Assembly: GCA_027886185.1 (NCBI GenBank)
Contig: WOAB01000728.1
Coordinates: 1,054,001-1,118,000, forward strand
Reading direction: 5' to 3'
DNA: 64,000 nucleotides
Origin: Rheum nobile
Lineage: Eukaryota > Streptophyta > Magnoliopsida > Caryophyllales > Polygonaceae
The notes under the pieces were generated by a model that saw only the letters and a program-made list of their open reading frames with translations, had not been told where the DNA came from and searched no databases. Made by a program: the position numbers and the translations under genes. This document shows positions 11,763 through 24,100 of the stretch, one piece after another. The first letter of the stretch is position 1. Every line of letters begins with the position of its first letter.

Positions 11763-12517
11763 TTAAGGGCTCAAGCCTGGCATCTCGTATGGGGTCCAAG
11801 CAAAGACTTCACGATTTCTTCTTAGGAGTCCAGACAAAGACTCCAATTCATCCCCTGAAATGTTAGCTCTAACTAAAAAATACTTGTCGGGTTCAGAGGG
11901 ACTTATATCAATTTTCTGCAGGGCCTCAACCGACTTCTCTGAAGGAGAGATCCCCTCTTCTCCCAGTACTTGAGGAGAGGCAAGGACCATGTTGACGCTG
12001 CTCGATTTCACTCCCAAGCAATGACGAGCTACTCCTTGATCTCCCTTGACGCGCACCACGCCCCCTTGTGCGGGAAAACAACGAGCTGGTGCAAGGTAGA
12101 GTGCACGACTCCCATCTGATGCAGCCACGGATGCCCTAAGATGGCGTTGTAAGAGGACGGGACATTGACGACCAAGAATTCGGCCTCAACCGCCTTGCCC
12201 TCAATCGTGACCGTCTCGCGTAGCATCCCGAGTGGCCATACGGGAAATGAATCAAGACCCAACAATTGAGTAGAAATATGGATTAGATCTTCTTGTTTTC
12301 TTCCCAACTTCTTAAACATATCAAAGAACATAAGATCCACAGAGTTGCCAGACACAACGAGAACTCTATGTACCTCGCAAGTTCCCATGTCAACGATGAG
12401 AACCAGCGGATCGTTGTGAGGGTGCTGAAGTTCGAGCAAATCATCATCTGAAAAGGTGAGCAGCTGCGTTGCTTCAACTCTTGGCTTCTTTGCAGGTGCT
12501 TGGTCACTCTTCATCAC
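11763..12517 (-). pseudogene. Nested element protease and linker to RT
   Basis: The 12517-12029 piece is a retropepsin-like domain. The active-site segment reads VLVVSGNSVDLMFFD where the family has D before (S/T)G, so the catalytic aspartate is replaced by valine. The flap-side text (AEFLVVNVPSSYNAILGHPWL) is intact. The 12128-11763 piece is the linker that ends EVFAWTPYEMPGL before RT, in another frame. Confidence 0.84.
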
Positions 12518-12529
12518 CTCTAGTGTGTG

Positions 12530-14278
12530 ACAACGTTGTCTGTAACCATGTCTGAAACTTATAGTCTACTTAACTATTGACTATATCATGTGTATCACTC
12601 TTTTCTGAGCATCTTTACTTCCTTCTAGGTGATCATCTGAATGGTTTTTCTTTGCCTGATCACCACCTGAACTCGAACCAACATCAATGAATTCGTTCAA
12701 TAGGCCTTGAGATGCCCACTTCTCAAGCGCTGACTTGAAGATCTGCACTCTCCTTTGAGATGCCCCTTTTCTTTATGAAAGGCGCAATACTTTTCCATGT
12801 CCCGATCTTTGGGGTCGCTCCTTAATTTTGGCGGCCAAGTGAAGAAAGGCTTCTCCTTGATCTGGGTAGAATGCGATAGGTTGGCTCCTTAAACACCGTA
12901 TGCACAACCCGCAGATATGAAATGGGCGGTAGCCCCTTGCCTTTAGTCTTTCCCGACTTCTTCTTTTCAACCTCATCCAGGCGTGCTTGCGGAGATGGTG
13001 ATCTCTTGTCCTTAGATGATTTTTTATCATCCTCTAGCTTGATGTACTGCCTGACTCTCTCTTGAAGCTATTGGACTCCAACAGCTGGTCTCAGAGTCAA
13101 GCTCTCTCTCAACCTGCTATCTCTAGGAAGTGCCAAACAAAATGTCGTAGCAACAACTCTCTCATCACAATTCTCAATATCAACGAAGTAATCCATGAAC
13201 CTGGAAGCAAATTGCCTCAAGCCCTCGCCCATGCGCATTTTGATATCAAGTAAAGCATCCATAGTAGTAGGCTCTCTACTCTTAGCAATAAAGCGAGACT
13301 CTTAGCTAGTTGATTCCATGAATAAATTGAGTTCGGTTCTAAAGCATGAAACCACTTAGCAGCTATCTTCCCAAGACTAGCAGGAAATAGTTTACATATC
13401 AATGCATCATTATCAACCCAGAGCACCATTTTATGCGAATATGATGCACCATGAACAACGGGGTCTGATTTTCCATCATAAATATCAAAAGATGGAGACG
13501 AAAACTTATCTGGCGGTGGTTGTTCGTGAATTCTCCTCGCGAATGGGGTTGCTGTCATTCTTGCAAGCTTCAATTTGGCATGCTCTTCTGCGTTGACCAA
13601 GGACTCCCATTGGTTGTCAAGAAGACGCAAGAGATGACGCTCAACTCTATCAATCTTGTGCCTTTGTTCTCGAGATCGGCCGGAATCTGCGCTCCTCTAA
13701 CGATCTCTGTGCACATCCTCCCTAGAACGCGACGTGCGATCTTGTGATCGCGATCGATGACGTCGGCTACTGCGCTCCCTCTTGGAATGACTTGCGCGAG
13801 AGCGCTGCCGCGGTGGTGACGGGGCCCAGTCTGTGCGCGATGCCGAGGAAGACGTCCTGACGGCCATCCATCGTCTCAGGCTGACATCCTGGTGGTTCCC
13901 ACCCGAAACCCTAATTTCACGGCGGTGTACATCTTGCGCGCCACTAGCTTAATCGCGAGCGCGATCTGCAGCGATGACGCGATCTCCTTCCTCGCGACAG
14001 TGCGAAGACTCGATGACGCTTGCTAGCTTGGTGGAACACGCCCTACTTGACTCCACACCGTCCGCCGACCGCTTCCCCTGGGCGCGATTGAATGCCCGCT
14101 TAATCGTCTCCAACTCCCGCTGAACAGAGAGAAGTTGGTTGTCCTTCTCCGCCGCCACTGCCAATTCGGTGTTCTGACGTTGCGACTCGGCCACGGTGGC
14201 CTGCAACTCCAACTGGAGGCGCTCCGTCTCAACCCTAGCAGCCTCCGACTTGGCAAAGCGACGATCCTGCTCTGCCAT
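12530..14278 (-). pseudogene. gag: Nested element gag (frameshifted)
   Basis: The likely start is the ATG at 14278, about 110 bases inside the right LTR. The first part is a charged coiled coil to 13949. The retrotransposon gag core lies at 13630-13217 (PDKFSSPSFDIYDGKSDP, LFPASLGKIAAKWF). It continues in other frames to about 12773 and carries no clear zinc knuckle. At least three frame changes are needed, so it is not translatable as one protein. Confidence 0.82.
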
Positions 14279-14367
14279 TACCGCATCCAAATCGGCCTGA
14301 CGCGCTGCGTCAGACGCGCTGCGTCAGACGCGCTCGAAGTGCATTTTGCGTTCACCATCTTTGCCTT

Positions 14368-14386
14368 TTCCCACAGACGACACCAA
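14368..14386 (-). promoter_or_regulatory. Primer-binding-site candidate of nested element
   Basis: TTGGTGTCGTCTGTGGGAA on the minus strand, two bases inside the right LTR. The position and TGG start fit a tRNA primer site. I do not assign the tRNA. Confidence 0.6.
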
Positions 14387-14388
14387 AA

Positions 14389-14832
14389 TGTAGTAGCAGT
14401 AATCCAAACTACAAAGAGATTCGATGAAGAGGCGGTTGATTCCCGTGAAGAATGCTTCAAATACCCTTGACTGATGAATCTACAATCAAGAACAACAAAC
14501 CGAGAGGGCTGGATCTCCCCTAACGCCCCTCCGACGCTCAAGCTAGACAAAAAGCTCTCAAAACTCTAATGGTGGAAGCCAAAGAGAAAAGAACGTAGAA
14601 AGAAAGAAGGAGAAGCTAGGTTTTTAGGGTATTAAGTACCTGAGTTTGTCTTGTAAACTTCCCCATGAGCCTATCACTTAATAAGTCCATTTATTATCTT
14701 TTAATTTAATTAAAGTTGCTGTAATATAAAATAATTGATTTATCTTATTTTACCCATCCACATTTAATTATCCTCTTAATTAGGAGAATAGATAATTAAA
14801 ATAATCAAGGAAACATATAATTTCCCTCATCA
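14389..14832 (-). repeat. 5' LTR of nested Tat-like element
   Basis: TG...CA boundaries (TGTAGTAG on the plus strand to CTCATCA), 444 bp, followed by the target duplication ATTAC. It is similar to 7121-7567 with scattered substitutions and small indels. Confidence 0.92.
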
Positions 14833-15213
14833 ATTACCTTCTATCCAATAAGAGTATATATAACAAATATATTATCTTATCTTTTGCACAAGATAACTTT
14901 TCTTTTCTATTATCAAGTAAATAGATAACAATTATATTTACTCGATGAGCAATCCACAACCTTATTTACCACTATATGGCCGCCCCCCTTGGTCCCACTA
15001 ATGGGCCTCAGTTTACTTTGATCTAGCTCACTATTCTATTATGTGTGACCTTATAGGACCTGATTATAATTAGCAATGTATCCAATCTTATTTAGCACAT
15101 GGATCATAGTTGATTTCTAGCAAAACACTATGAACACCTAAAATAACCAGATTAGTAATCTCCATTATTAATCTCATTATATTATTAGTAATTGTCATCT
15201 TGATCGAATGACA
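14833..15213 (-). repeat. Copia 3' LTR, proximal piece
   Basis: Continues the LTR interrupted at 7120. It matches 54594-54970 in reverse complement (shared words AATTAGCAATGT, CTTATAGGA, CAAGTAAATAGATAAC). The LTR begins near 15213 (TGTCATTCGATCAAG on the minus strand). Confidence 0.83.
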
Positions 15214-15974
15214 AATTCCTTGAATCTCCCACTTGTCCTTGAACAAGTGTGCAATGTTAAATTCCTTTGTCACTTAATGTCTAATTTGATAATATGATGA
15301 CATCTTATGTATAATCCATATTAATATTCAAATCATTTTTTGAACTTTGAGCTTAAACTGTCAAAACAAATGATTAACTTTCACTTAATATAGGAGGACT
15401 TCTTCAATCTTGTATAACTACCACTTTCACTTAATTCTTAACAATCCTGATCAATGTCTTTATAACATTCTTTTACAGAGTGGCGTTTGACAATGTCAAA
15501 GACATGCTAATCACTAAGAAGAGAAACATCATACTCATGTCTGAAAAATCTACTAAAATAGTTTAACGCAAGGTTTAAAACTTATTTAAAGAACTTTATG
15601 GTAGGTTTGCTCAATATATGTTCATAACATATATCCATGTAATTAATTAAACATCCTTATGTCTATATAGCCCATGAAACTTGGTGCTATAAATCAACTT
15701 ACAAAATATTCTTTCAATACCATTTATGTCCATACTAATGACTTAGACAATGGACACTTTTAATTTATAATACCAGTTCATTTAATAGGGTTTCATTCAT
15801 CAAAACATTTATGATGATCCTATTTGATAATTATAAATTATTTTGACTTTTGATTTATGTATAAACCACAATTAAATAATAATGAAACTTTATTTCAAAT
15901 AACAAGCATAACTACAACTTTTACAATCACAAAAACATCTTCATAATTTAAAACAATACAATCTCAAAGCCATT

Positions 15975-16670
15975 CTCCAATGAGCATGATTCCCTTAGCC
16001 CTAGTATGCTTGTCATGCTTAGGTTTCGGTAAAGATTTAGTCAACAGATCTGCCATGTGGTCATCCGTATGAACTTTGCAAACTACACATCTCCTTCAAC
16101 GACTAGCTGTTGTGCTCATTGGTCCACACACTTTGGTATGTATTAGGCCCAAAAGTTCGCTAGCCCTCTCACCTATCCTAGTGAAAGATCATCTAGTCAT
16201 TTTTCCCATTAAACAAGATTCGCATGTATCAAATGATTCACAATCAAAAGAGGTTAGAAGTACATCCTTTTGGAGCTTCTACATGCGTTTTAAGCTAATG
16301 TGACCTAAACGACAATGCCATAGATAGGTAGTGTTTAAATTATTTAATTTTTTATTTTGAGTATTTATGTTATAGACATGGGATTCTAAATCCAGCACAT
16401 AGAGTCTATTACTCATTGGAGCATTGACATAAAACACATCATTCATATAAATAGAACAACAATTATTCTTAATAATGAATTCATAGCCTTCAATATCTAA
16501 AACAGAAGTTGAAATGATGTTTTTGGTAATAGCAGGAATGAAATAACAATTATTCAATTCTAAAATTAAGCTAGAAGGCAAAGATAGACTATACTCCTAC
16601 TGCTAAGGCAACAACTTTTGCTCAATTTCCATCACGTAGGTCTACCTCTCCCTTAGCCAAACAGGGGTGT
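15975..16670 (-). pseudogene. Copia pol fragment: GAG_pre-integrase, integrase start, RNase H tail
   Basis: The minus-strand translation gives a protease-to-integrase linker, then the GAG_pre-integrase domain ending WHCRLGHISLKRM (16581-16279), then integrase zinc-finger text (CESCLMGKM). It jumps at once to the C-terminal end of Copia pol (ADLLTKSLPKPKHDKH, about 16060-15990). The missing middle of pol shows an internal deletion. Confidence 0.83.
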
Positions 16671-16682
16671 ATGGGTGTGGTT

Positions 16683-16800
16683 GGGTGGGTGAGCACGTGT
16701 GCGCTTGTGTTAGCGCGAGCACGTTTGCGCTTGTGTTAGCGCGAGCACGTGTGTGTGCGCATGTGTGTGAGTGTGTGTTCATATGTGTGTTAGAATGTAT
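16683..16800. repeat. GT-rich low-complexity and 26-bp tandem repeat
   Basis: A unit starting GAGCACGTGTGCGCTTGTGT is repeated about twice, followed by irregular GTGTGT. It lies just beyond the truncated 5' end of the Copia relic. Confidence 0.7.
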
Positions 16801-17029
16801 ATATACATGTCCTAATTAAAGATTAGGAAATGTTCAGGGAATAAAACTGCTTGTAATAGTCTGGTAAGGTCTCTCAATTACAAATCCACTCATGAGTCCT
16901 AGGTACTAGGTAGAGGAGGATATTGTTCTATCAGATATTAAGCTTTCCTCTCCATTTTCTACCTTCCTCATTTTACAGTTTGCGCAGCGCCAATATCCTA
17001 ATTTTGCAGATTTGAATTATCTCTTATGC

Positions 17030-17660
17030 AGATGTAGTTGCATTAATCGGTTCTCCTCTGAAGATCACTTCATTTTTGAGTTAGGTGAAGTGGAAAGTGG
17101 CTATTAAGGCCCATTAGTCTAGTCTGGAAGGTCAAACTGATTCTCTTTCTTGAATCATTGCATGCACTCAACCATTGCTGCAAGCTATATTTTTTAAGCA
17201 AAACTAGCTGCCACTTAAGCACCATTCCACTTAATTGATTGAAAATAGGGCATTGGAAGTGGAACCAAAGATGTCCTTCATTCTCCTTCACAACATTACA
17301 CAAAATAGAGTTAGCATCATTATTGACGCCCTAACAGCTGAGTTTGATGCGTGTTAGTAGTTTATTCTGGATCGTTAATCAAGTAATGAACACCCACTTT
17401 TTAGCCCGAATACGTTTCCACCCCCAAGATTGTTTATGTGATTTGGACAGTTGAGCTTGCCACTCGGAAGGACAAACTTGATTAAATCCACCATCAATGT
17501 CGTGTGTAGAGGGGAGGAAAGTGCGCGCGCACCTAGGGATGGCCAGAATATCGCCCCTTAGTCACTATGCATCTCCAAATCCACGAGTCGTTTCTTTTCT
17601 CTTTAATGCTTCAGATTTCATATTTCTTAAGAGATTGGTTCTCACCCACCTAGTCAAGAT
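17030..17660 (-). pseudogene. LINE relic: C-terminal zf-RVT region
   Basis: Minus-strand translation at about 17370-17070 shows the zinc-binding region that follows LINE reverse transcriptase (NRLLTRIKLSCWG, then ENEGHLWFHFQCPIFNQLSG). Upstream text (SWIWRCI near 17600) fits the linker before it. Stops and frameshifts are present. It continues at 18095-18428 and 27618-27720. Confidence 0.75.
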
Positions 17661-17665
17661 ATTCA

Positions 17666-18094
17666 TGCTAGATTATTTAATCTATATTATGTATACTATA
17701 TGGCTAATTAGTAGTTGGCTTAATTAAGTGATTCAATTGAGAAAAGCCCATAGACTTCAATTAAGCGGTATGGGCTTAATTGGTGGATACCAGATTTGAC
17801 CCAATAGGCTTAATGTGATTCTATTACGTCAATATATAAGGACAATTAGGTTATGGCCCCCAAGACATCAAATTATTCAACAGCCTCCATTTTCTCTTCC
17901 CATCAGAGAGAAGGCAAAATTCTAAAGCTTCTAGAGATTTGATTGAGGAAGACGATATACCTACGATTCTCGTTCGTAGTCCCGCAAAAGGTTTGATTGC
18001 CGTCATGGATACAAGTATATCAAGAGAGTATTCTTAATAATTCTAGCATGATTGATCTTGGTGTTTTAAGTTTTAAGGAGATAAATTTCCAACA
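17666..18094 (+). mobile_element. Solo LTR, 429 bp, target duplication ATTCA
   Basis: Starts TGCTAGATTATTT and ends TTTCCAACA, with ATTCA at 17661-17665 and 18095-18099. It contains TATATAAG at 17833-17840, so its transcription strand is probably plus. No internal domain is present. It splits the LINE relic. Confidence 0.83.
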
Positions 18095-18428
18095 ATTCAC
18101 CCTTCCTAGGTAGATATCCAGTCCTAATTTGAAGAGTAAGGTTTTAGTCCATGAGAGTGTCTTTGAAAGTAAGACATTCTTCTTCTTGTGGACATGATAC
18201 TATGTTCTAAGCCACTAAACATCTTTTCTCTAAATCATTTCTAGACCTAGGAAGATTTTGCATGTTGATACAATTTTTTCGACCACATCTTCTGGAAGCA
18301 ACAAACCTTGAGCCTAGAAAATGAGAGATCTTTCCACCACTGATTTGATCAGTTGAGTTCTCCAGGTAAATGAGAGATGCTTTGCATTCAATCCTTAGAT
18401 GAATGCTATCATCATATTTATTGATATG
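18095..18428 (-). pseudogene. LINE relic: reverse transcriptase thumb region
   Basis: The minus-strand translation includes LSFTWRTQLIKSVVERS and LLLPEDVVEKIVSTCKIFLG, typical of the end of plant LINE RT. It is interrupted by the insertion of element B at 18428/27618. Confidence 0.75.
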
Positions 18429-18845
18429 TGTTGGGCCCAGGTTCGGCTAAGCAGAAAAGGCCGGCCCAAGTGTGGGTGAGTTGAATCACAAGGAGGAGAC
18501 GTTGGATCGATTGGAGAAAATATCGGAAAGACGACCGAACGGCTTGACGGTTCCCAAAGATCTCAGAAGACAATGGCTCGATTAGTTTAGTCCTCAAATC
18601 ATGTATAAATATTAGATTTGTTAAGCCTTTGTAACAAGCACGATTATTCCCGAACACAATCTGCATTCATTAGCTCTTGCTCTCAATTCCTTCCAAACTT
18701 CTCTAGTTCGAATCTCTATTCTTAAAGCGACCGACGACTAAAACTTAAGGTGGATTCGGATCATATAGACCATTTTGGTTTGATCATTGTCTAGTTGCCC
18801 TCCTTAAGGCAATTTAGATCGGTTCGATCTTTTCGCCCCAAAACA
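18429..18845 (+). repeat. 5' LTR of element B
   Basis: TGTTGGGCCCAGG to CCCCAAAACA, 417 bp, with a TATAAAT box at 18604-18610. Same length as the 3' copy. Confidence 0.94.
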
Positions 18846-18848
18846 ATT

Positions 18849-18866
18849 TGGTGCCCACCGTGGGGG
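18849..18866 (+). promoter_or_regulatory. Primer-binding site of element B
   Basis: TGGTGCCCACCGTGGGGG, three bases after the 5' LTR. It resembles the complement of the 3' end of plant tRNA-Lys (TGGCGCCCAACGTGGGGC) with a few changes. The tRNA assignment is from memory of that tRNA end. Confidence 0.65.
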
Positions 18867-18914
18867 CATCTAGTCAATTAGTGATCCGATCACCACTCTA
18901 ACGCTCATCTCACC

Positions 18915-20940
18915 ATGTCCAACATCGAAGACTCCATGGTCCTCGTTGAAGACCAGATCCAAGCCAACGCCTAGGTCGCGAACCAGGCTGGAGACATCAA
19001 CGATCAACCCATCTTGGATTCCCAGATCCAAGAGCTCGCGAAAAGCATGAGCATCCTCCACGAGGAGCTAGCTCAACAACGTGCCAAAACCGAAATGCTA
19101 AGTGCCCAATCTGAATATGAAATTGCACGACTAACCCGTGAAAATGAACTTTTAAGATCACAGGTGAACTCGGCCGTGTCGGTCCCCGAAGGCTCAAGAT
19201 GCGTAGTCAACACGGAGGGACTCTCAACGCGACTCGACCTGGACGGGGCAGCCACAACGGCCGCGGAGGCGACCAACGTTTCCCAACCTACTAGGATGTT
19301 TCAAACTTCTCCGGTCACTTTCCTTACCACTAACACGCCAATTCCTGTAGTCGAGCCCCCCAAAGCTCGAGTGGTCTCTCCACAGATTGCAGCTCCAACC
19401 GATCTTCAGGCCCTCATATAGCAAGCTATCAGCGAGCACATGAAGGCTTTGGACGATCGCATTGCACGGATCCCAGGAGTCCCACAATTAATCGAGAAAG
19501 AAGCAATCGACGGATACGAAGACTCGCCTTTCATAGAGGCGATTGCACGCGTCGATATCCCTAAGAAATTCCATGTCCCCAACATGCTCAACTACGATGG
19601 GACTGGGGACCCCGACGATCACGTTTTAATTTATAAGCAAAAATTAATGACTATTTCGATCCCAAGAGGGAACCGCGAGGCAGTCATGTGCAAGAGCTTT
19701 GGCACGACCCTCGCGGGACCTGCACTAACATGGCTTATGCATTTGTCATAGGGTTCAATCGCTTCCTTCGCGGACTTGGTCAATTCATTCAAAGTCCAAT
19801 TCGCCAGCAGCCGCCAACTGGAAAAGAAATCAAGCGATCTATACAAGATCGTGCAAAAGTATGGCGAACCCCTAAAGGACTATCTTAACATGTACAACAA
19901 GGAAAAGGTTGCGATACCCATGCCGGAGCTTTGAGAACGTGCAGGCTAAAACCATGGCTCAAGTCAGAATAGAAGAAGATGAAGAATCCTCAAAGGCAAG
20001 CAAGAGCCCCGATCGAGTCGACCGAATAACATCTTCGGATCATCGACGCGATCGACGACCCCAACCTTATCCCAAGGGGCGAAATGACCCCAGTCAGGTA
20101 AACAATTCTTATGACAGGAACCAAGACTGGAAGAACAATCCCGCTCTCCCTCCGAAGCTCCAGTCTTACAACTTCAACATTTTTGCGTCGGAACATGTCA
20201 AAAGTTTTGACAGGTATGGAAAAGAAGTAAGGTGGCCTCGGAAGAGAGACAAGCCAGACGCCAAGAAAAAACATGAACCGACGGTGCGAATTTCATGGAG
20301 ACCACGGCCGTTCAACAAATGAGTGTATAGCCTTTCGCAAGGAAGTCACAAAACTCCTCGCACAGGGGCTATTACGCGACGTCATATCCGACAAAGCAAA
20401 AACGACCCTTGATCGAAGGGACCAGGTTGCGTTTGATAAACCATCTTCCCCAATTCACACTAAAGTCGTTAACACCATTTCAAGAGGGTCAGACGTATAT
20501 GGAAACACATATTCGGCCGCTAAAAGGTATGCCCGAGAAAGCAAAGGTGACAGGCCGATCCGATCGGAGGTGAGACGATCACAAATCACCGACGTTCCCG
20601 CGATCACCTTCGACGACTCTGAAGCCAAGGAGTTAGGCGATCACCACGACGGCCTGGTAATCTCCCTATCAATCGGTAACTGTCTCATTCGTCGTGTTTT
20701 AATCGGCACAAGTAGCTCTACCAACTTGTTGACACTCGACGCCTTGAAGGGTATGGGTTTAAGCGAGGACGATTTAACCCGAAATTCCACCTCGCTGGTC
20801 GGATTCAGTGGAGAGGTAAAATATACCCGGGGAGAAATAGTGTTGACAACATACGCTGGTGGAGTCAACCAATAGGTAAAGTTCTTAATACTCGATTTCC
20901 TGTCCCTATACAATGCAATCCTTGGCAGGACCTAGATCCA
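18915..20940 (+). pseudogene. gag: Element B gag-protease
   Basis: The start codon at 18915 opens a coiled-coil N-terminus (QIQELAKSMSILHEELAQQR). TAG stops fall at 18972, 19419 and 19749. The gag core is at 19440-19800 (KKFHVPNMLNYDGTGDPDDH, GPALTWLMH). After frameshifts there is a CEFHGDHGRSTNEC zinc-knuckle-like motif (about 20285) and the protease, whose active site reads LIGTSSSTN in place of LIDTGSSTN, so the catalytic aspartate is gone. Confidence 0.88.
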
Positions 20941-21133
20941 CGCCATGAAAGTTGTACCTTCCACTTACCATCATACCATAAAATTTCCCACTAAGTGGAG
21001 GGGTACAGGAAATAAAAGGCGACCAGCGGGCTGCCAAGGAGTGTTATGTCACTTCAATGAAGGGGCAGTCGACCAATGTTCCGCATAGCAACCACAGTGC
21101 GGCGAAGGGACCAAGCGATACATTGAACCAGAA

Positions 21134-24100
21134 ATGGAACAACTCGATGAGATCGCGCTGGACCCTTCAAAGCCAACGCAAATGGTAAGGGTCAGATCAG
21201 ATTTAAATGATTCAACCAGGTTAGACTTAATAGCTTTCTTACGATCTAATTCTGATTGCTTCGCATGGTCACATGAAGATATGGTGGGGATCTCTCCTGA
21301 TATTATCACTCACAAATTAAATGTAGATCCCATATATACCCCGGTCAAATAAAAAAGGAGAAAATTCGCACCAGAACGCTACAAGATCGTAGACGATGAG
21401 GTCAAGAACCAACTCGAAACAGGTAAAATAAGGGAAGTCAAGTATCCCGACTGGCTAGCAAATGTGGTCATGGTTCAGAAAAAGAATGGGAAATGGAGAG
21501 TCTGCATCGACTTCACAGACCTGAACAAGGCTTGTCCAAAAGACTCCTTCCCGTTGCCACACATCGACGCAATAGTCGACGCGACCACATGGCACAAAAT
21601 TTAACATTTATGGACGCGTTCAGCGGGTACAACCTGATCCTAATGGACCCCGACGACCAAGAAAAGACATCCTTCATAACCAGTCAAGGTACGTACTGTT
21701 ACAAATTTATGCCCTTCGGATTGAAAAACACAGGGGCCACATATCAAAGACTGGTGAACAAGATGTTCAAAGATCAGATCAGAGACACCATGGAGGTCTA
21801 TATCGACGACATGCTCGTCAAGTCCAAAGCGGATAAAGACCGCATCGAACATCTGAAAGAAGCATTCGAGGTACTGAAAAGATATAACATGAAATTAAAT
21901 CCAAATAAATGTTCTTTTGGAGTGTCTTCAGGAAAATTCTTAGGATACATGGTAACGCGAAGGGGGATCGAAGTTAGTCCAAACCAGATCAAAGATATCG
22001 TCAACCTGAGGTCCCCCCGATGCGTCAAGGATGTCCATAAATTGATAGGACAAATAGCGGCACTGAAAAGATTCATATCTAAGTCATCAGACAAGTGCAA
22101 GCTTTTCTATGAAGCTCTGAAGAAAAAACAAGTCATTCGATTGGACAACAGCACACGAGCAGGCCTTCCAGGACCTAAAAGCATACCTAGCAAGTCCTCT
22201 CATGCTGGCCAAGCCAAAAGACGACGAGCCACTACCACTATACCTAGCTGTATCAGAGTCGGCAGTCAGCGTGGTCTTGACAAGGGAAGAGGACGGCAAG
22301 CAGTCACCGGTCTATTATGTAAGTCGTTCCCTACTACCTGCGGAAACGAGGTACACATCACTTGAAAAATTAGTCCTAGCTCTGGTAATGGCCTCGAACA
22401 AACTCAGACCTTACTTCGAATCACATGCTATTATCGTAAGGACTAACCATCCCATGAAGGCCATCATGAGGAAACTAGAATTTACAGGACGAATGGTAAA
22501 GTGAGTGATACACCTGAGTGGATTCGACATCGAGTACGATCCAAGAACAACGATCAAATCTCAAGCTTTGGCCGACTTTGTGGCTGATTTCAGTCCTACA
22601 CTGGAACAAGAAGCCATGAAGGAAGTCGATCAAATAAAAATTGAAGAAGACCGGGGCACATGGCAACTCCATATAGACAGAGCATCGAACGTAAAAGGAG
22701 TTGGCCTAGGTGTCGTACTAAAATCGCCACAAGGGGACCACATAGCCCAAGCTGTAAGATGGGAATGTGATGCGACCAACACCGAATCAGAGTACGAAGC
22801 CCTTATTTTCGGATTGACACTCGCACAAGATCTCGCAATCCTAAGCATAGAAGTGACATGCGAGTCCCTCCTGATCGTCAACCAAGTACAAGGCTCATAC
22901 GCCGCCAAAGATGACAGGATGATGGCATATCTGGATGTCGTTAAAAAACAGGCAAGCAAATTCCAGAATTTCACCATCCGGCAAGTCCCACGCGATCTCA
23001 ACACACAGGCCGATGCTCTAGCAAACCTCGGCTCCGCCTTGCATCTCGACGACTTCCGCTGTATCCCGTTAGCACATATCACAACTCCGACAGTCCCCAA
23101 AACTCTCAAGATAACCAGTCATGATAACACTCAGGTAATAGGCAAACTGCCCTTAGAAGAAGTCGTTTTAGCAGAAGTAGGTGACGACACAGAGGAGGAC
23201 CTCGTAGGAGACCAAGATGACTGGACCACACCCTACATCAAGTGGCTTAAAGATGGAATACTCTCAGCAGACAAAGGAGAAGCCAAGAGACTCAAGGTAC
23301 ATACCGTAACCTTTGATTTAAAAGATAACGTTCTATTCAAATGATCTGTCACATTCCTATACCTACGCTGCCTCAAACAACCGAGGTAAGACGCGTCTTG
23401 CAATCCTTACACGATATAGAATGTGGAAACCATACTGGGGGACGTAGCCTATCCGGCAAAGCCCTCGGGACAGGTTACTACTGGCCTACAATGAACAATG
23501 ACGCAACCGACTACGTCAGAAAATGCGATGCCTGCCAACGGCACACACCTGTCACACACCAGCCGTCAGAGATGCTCCACTCGACTCTTGCATCTTGGCC
23601 CTTCATGCGATGAGGAATGTATATTGTCGGGAAACTACCACCAGTATCGGGACAACGCGTCTTCTTCCTTGCTATGACTGACTATTTTTCTAAATGGATA
23701 TAAGCCGAAGCATATCGAGAGGTAAAAGAAAAACACGTCATTTCATTTATAAAGCGTAACATTCTATGCAGATTTGGCGTCCCTTTAGAAATCGTATGCG
23801 ACAATGGCTCTCAATTCATCGGTAGCAAGACGCGATCCTTCTACAAACAATGGAACATCACATTGGTCACATCTACGTCGAGATATCCACAATCTAACGG
23901 CAAAGCAAAATTTAGAAACAAGATCATCATAAACAATCTCAAAAAATGCCTCACATTAGCAAAAGGCAAGTGGGCCGACGAGCTCCCTCTAATATTATGG
24001 TCTGACAGAACCACGCCGAAGAATGCGACTGGACAAAGTCCCTTTTCACTAGTCTACGGGAGTGAGGCAGTCATCCCCACCGAACTACTCATCCTGACAG

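Larger units (their letters stand above)
7121..14832 (-). mobile_element. Nested Tat-like gypsy element with target duplication ATTAC
   Basis: Flanked by ATTAC at 7116-7120 and 14833-14837. It has LTRs of 447 and 444 bp, a primer-site candidate next to the right LTR, gag, protease, RT, two RNase H domains and integrase, all on the minus strand, and a long repeat-rich region before the left (3') LTR. It is a different family from A/B/D/E: its LTRs and primer site differ and I see no antisense gene. Many frameshifts and stops show it is inactive. Confidence 0.93.
6782..16670 (-). mobile_element. Copia relic, split by a nested Tat element
   Basis: On the minus strand this holds a short pol piece (16670-15975), an untranslated stretch, a tract AGTGGGAG typical of Copia polypurine tracts near 15226-15236, and a 3' LTR. 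The LTR is in two pieces, 15213-14833 and 7120-6782 (about 718 bp in all), separated by the element at 7121-14832. The joined LTR aligns along its length with the solo LTR at 54594-55283, which proves the split. The 5' part, most of integrase, all of RT and most of RNase H are missing. Confidence 0.86.

Noticed and set aside
7121..14832. Antisense extra gene in the nested Tat-like element
   Set aside because: The region between integrase and the 3' LTR holds only repeats; no Transposase_28-like or coiled-coil frame was found on the plus strand there.
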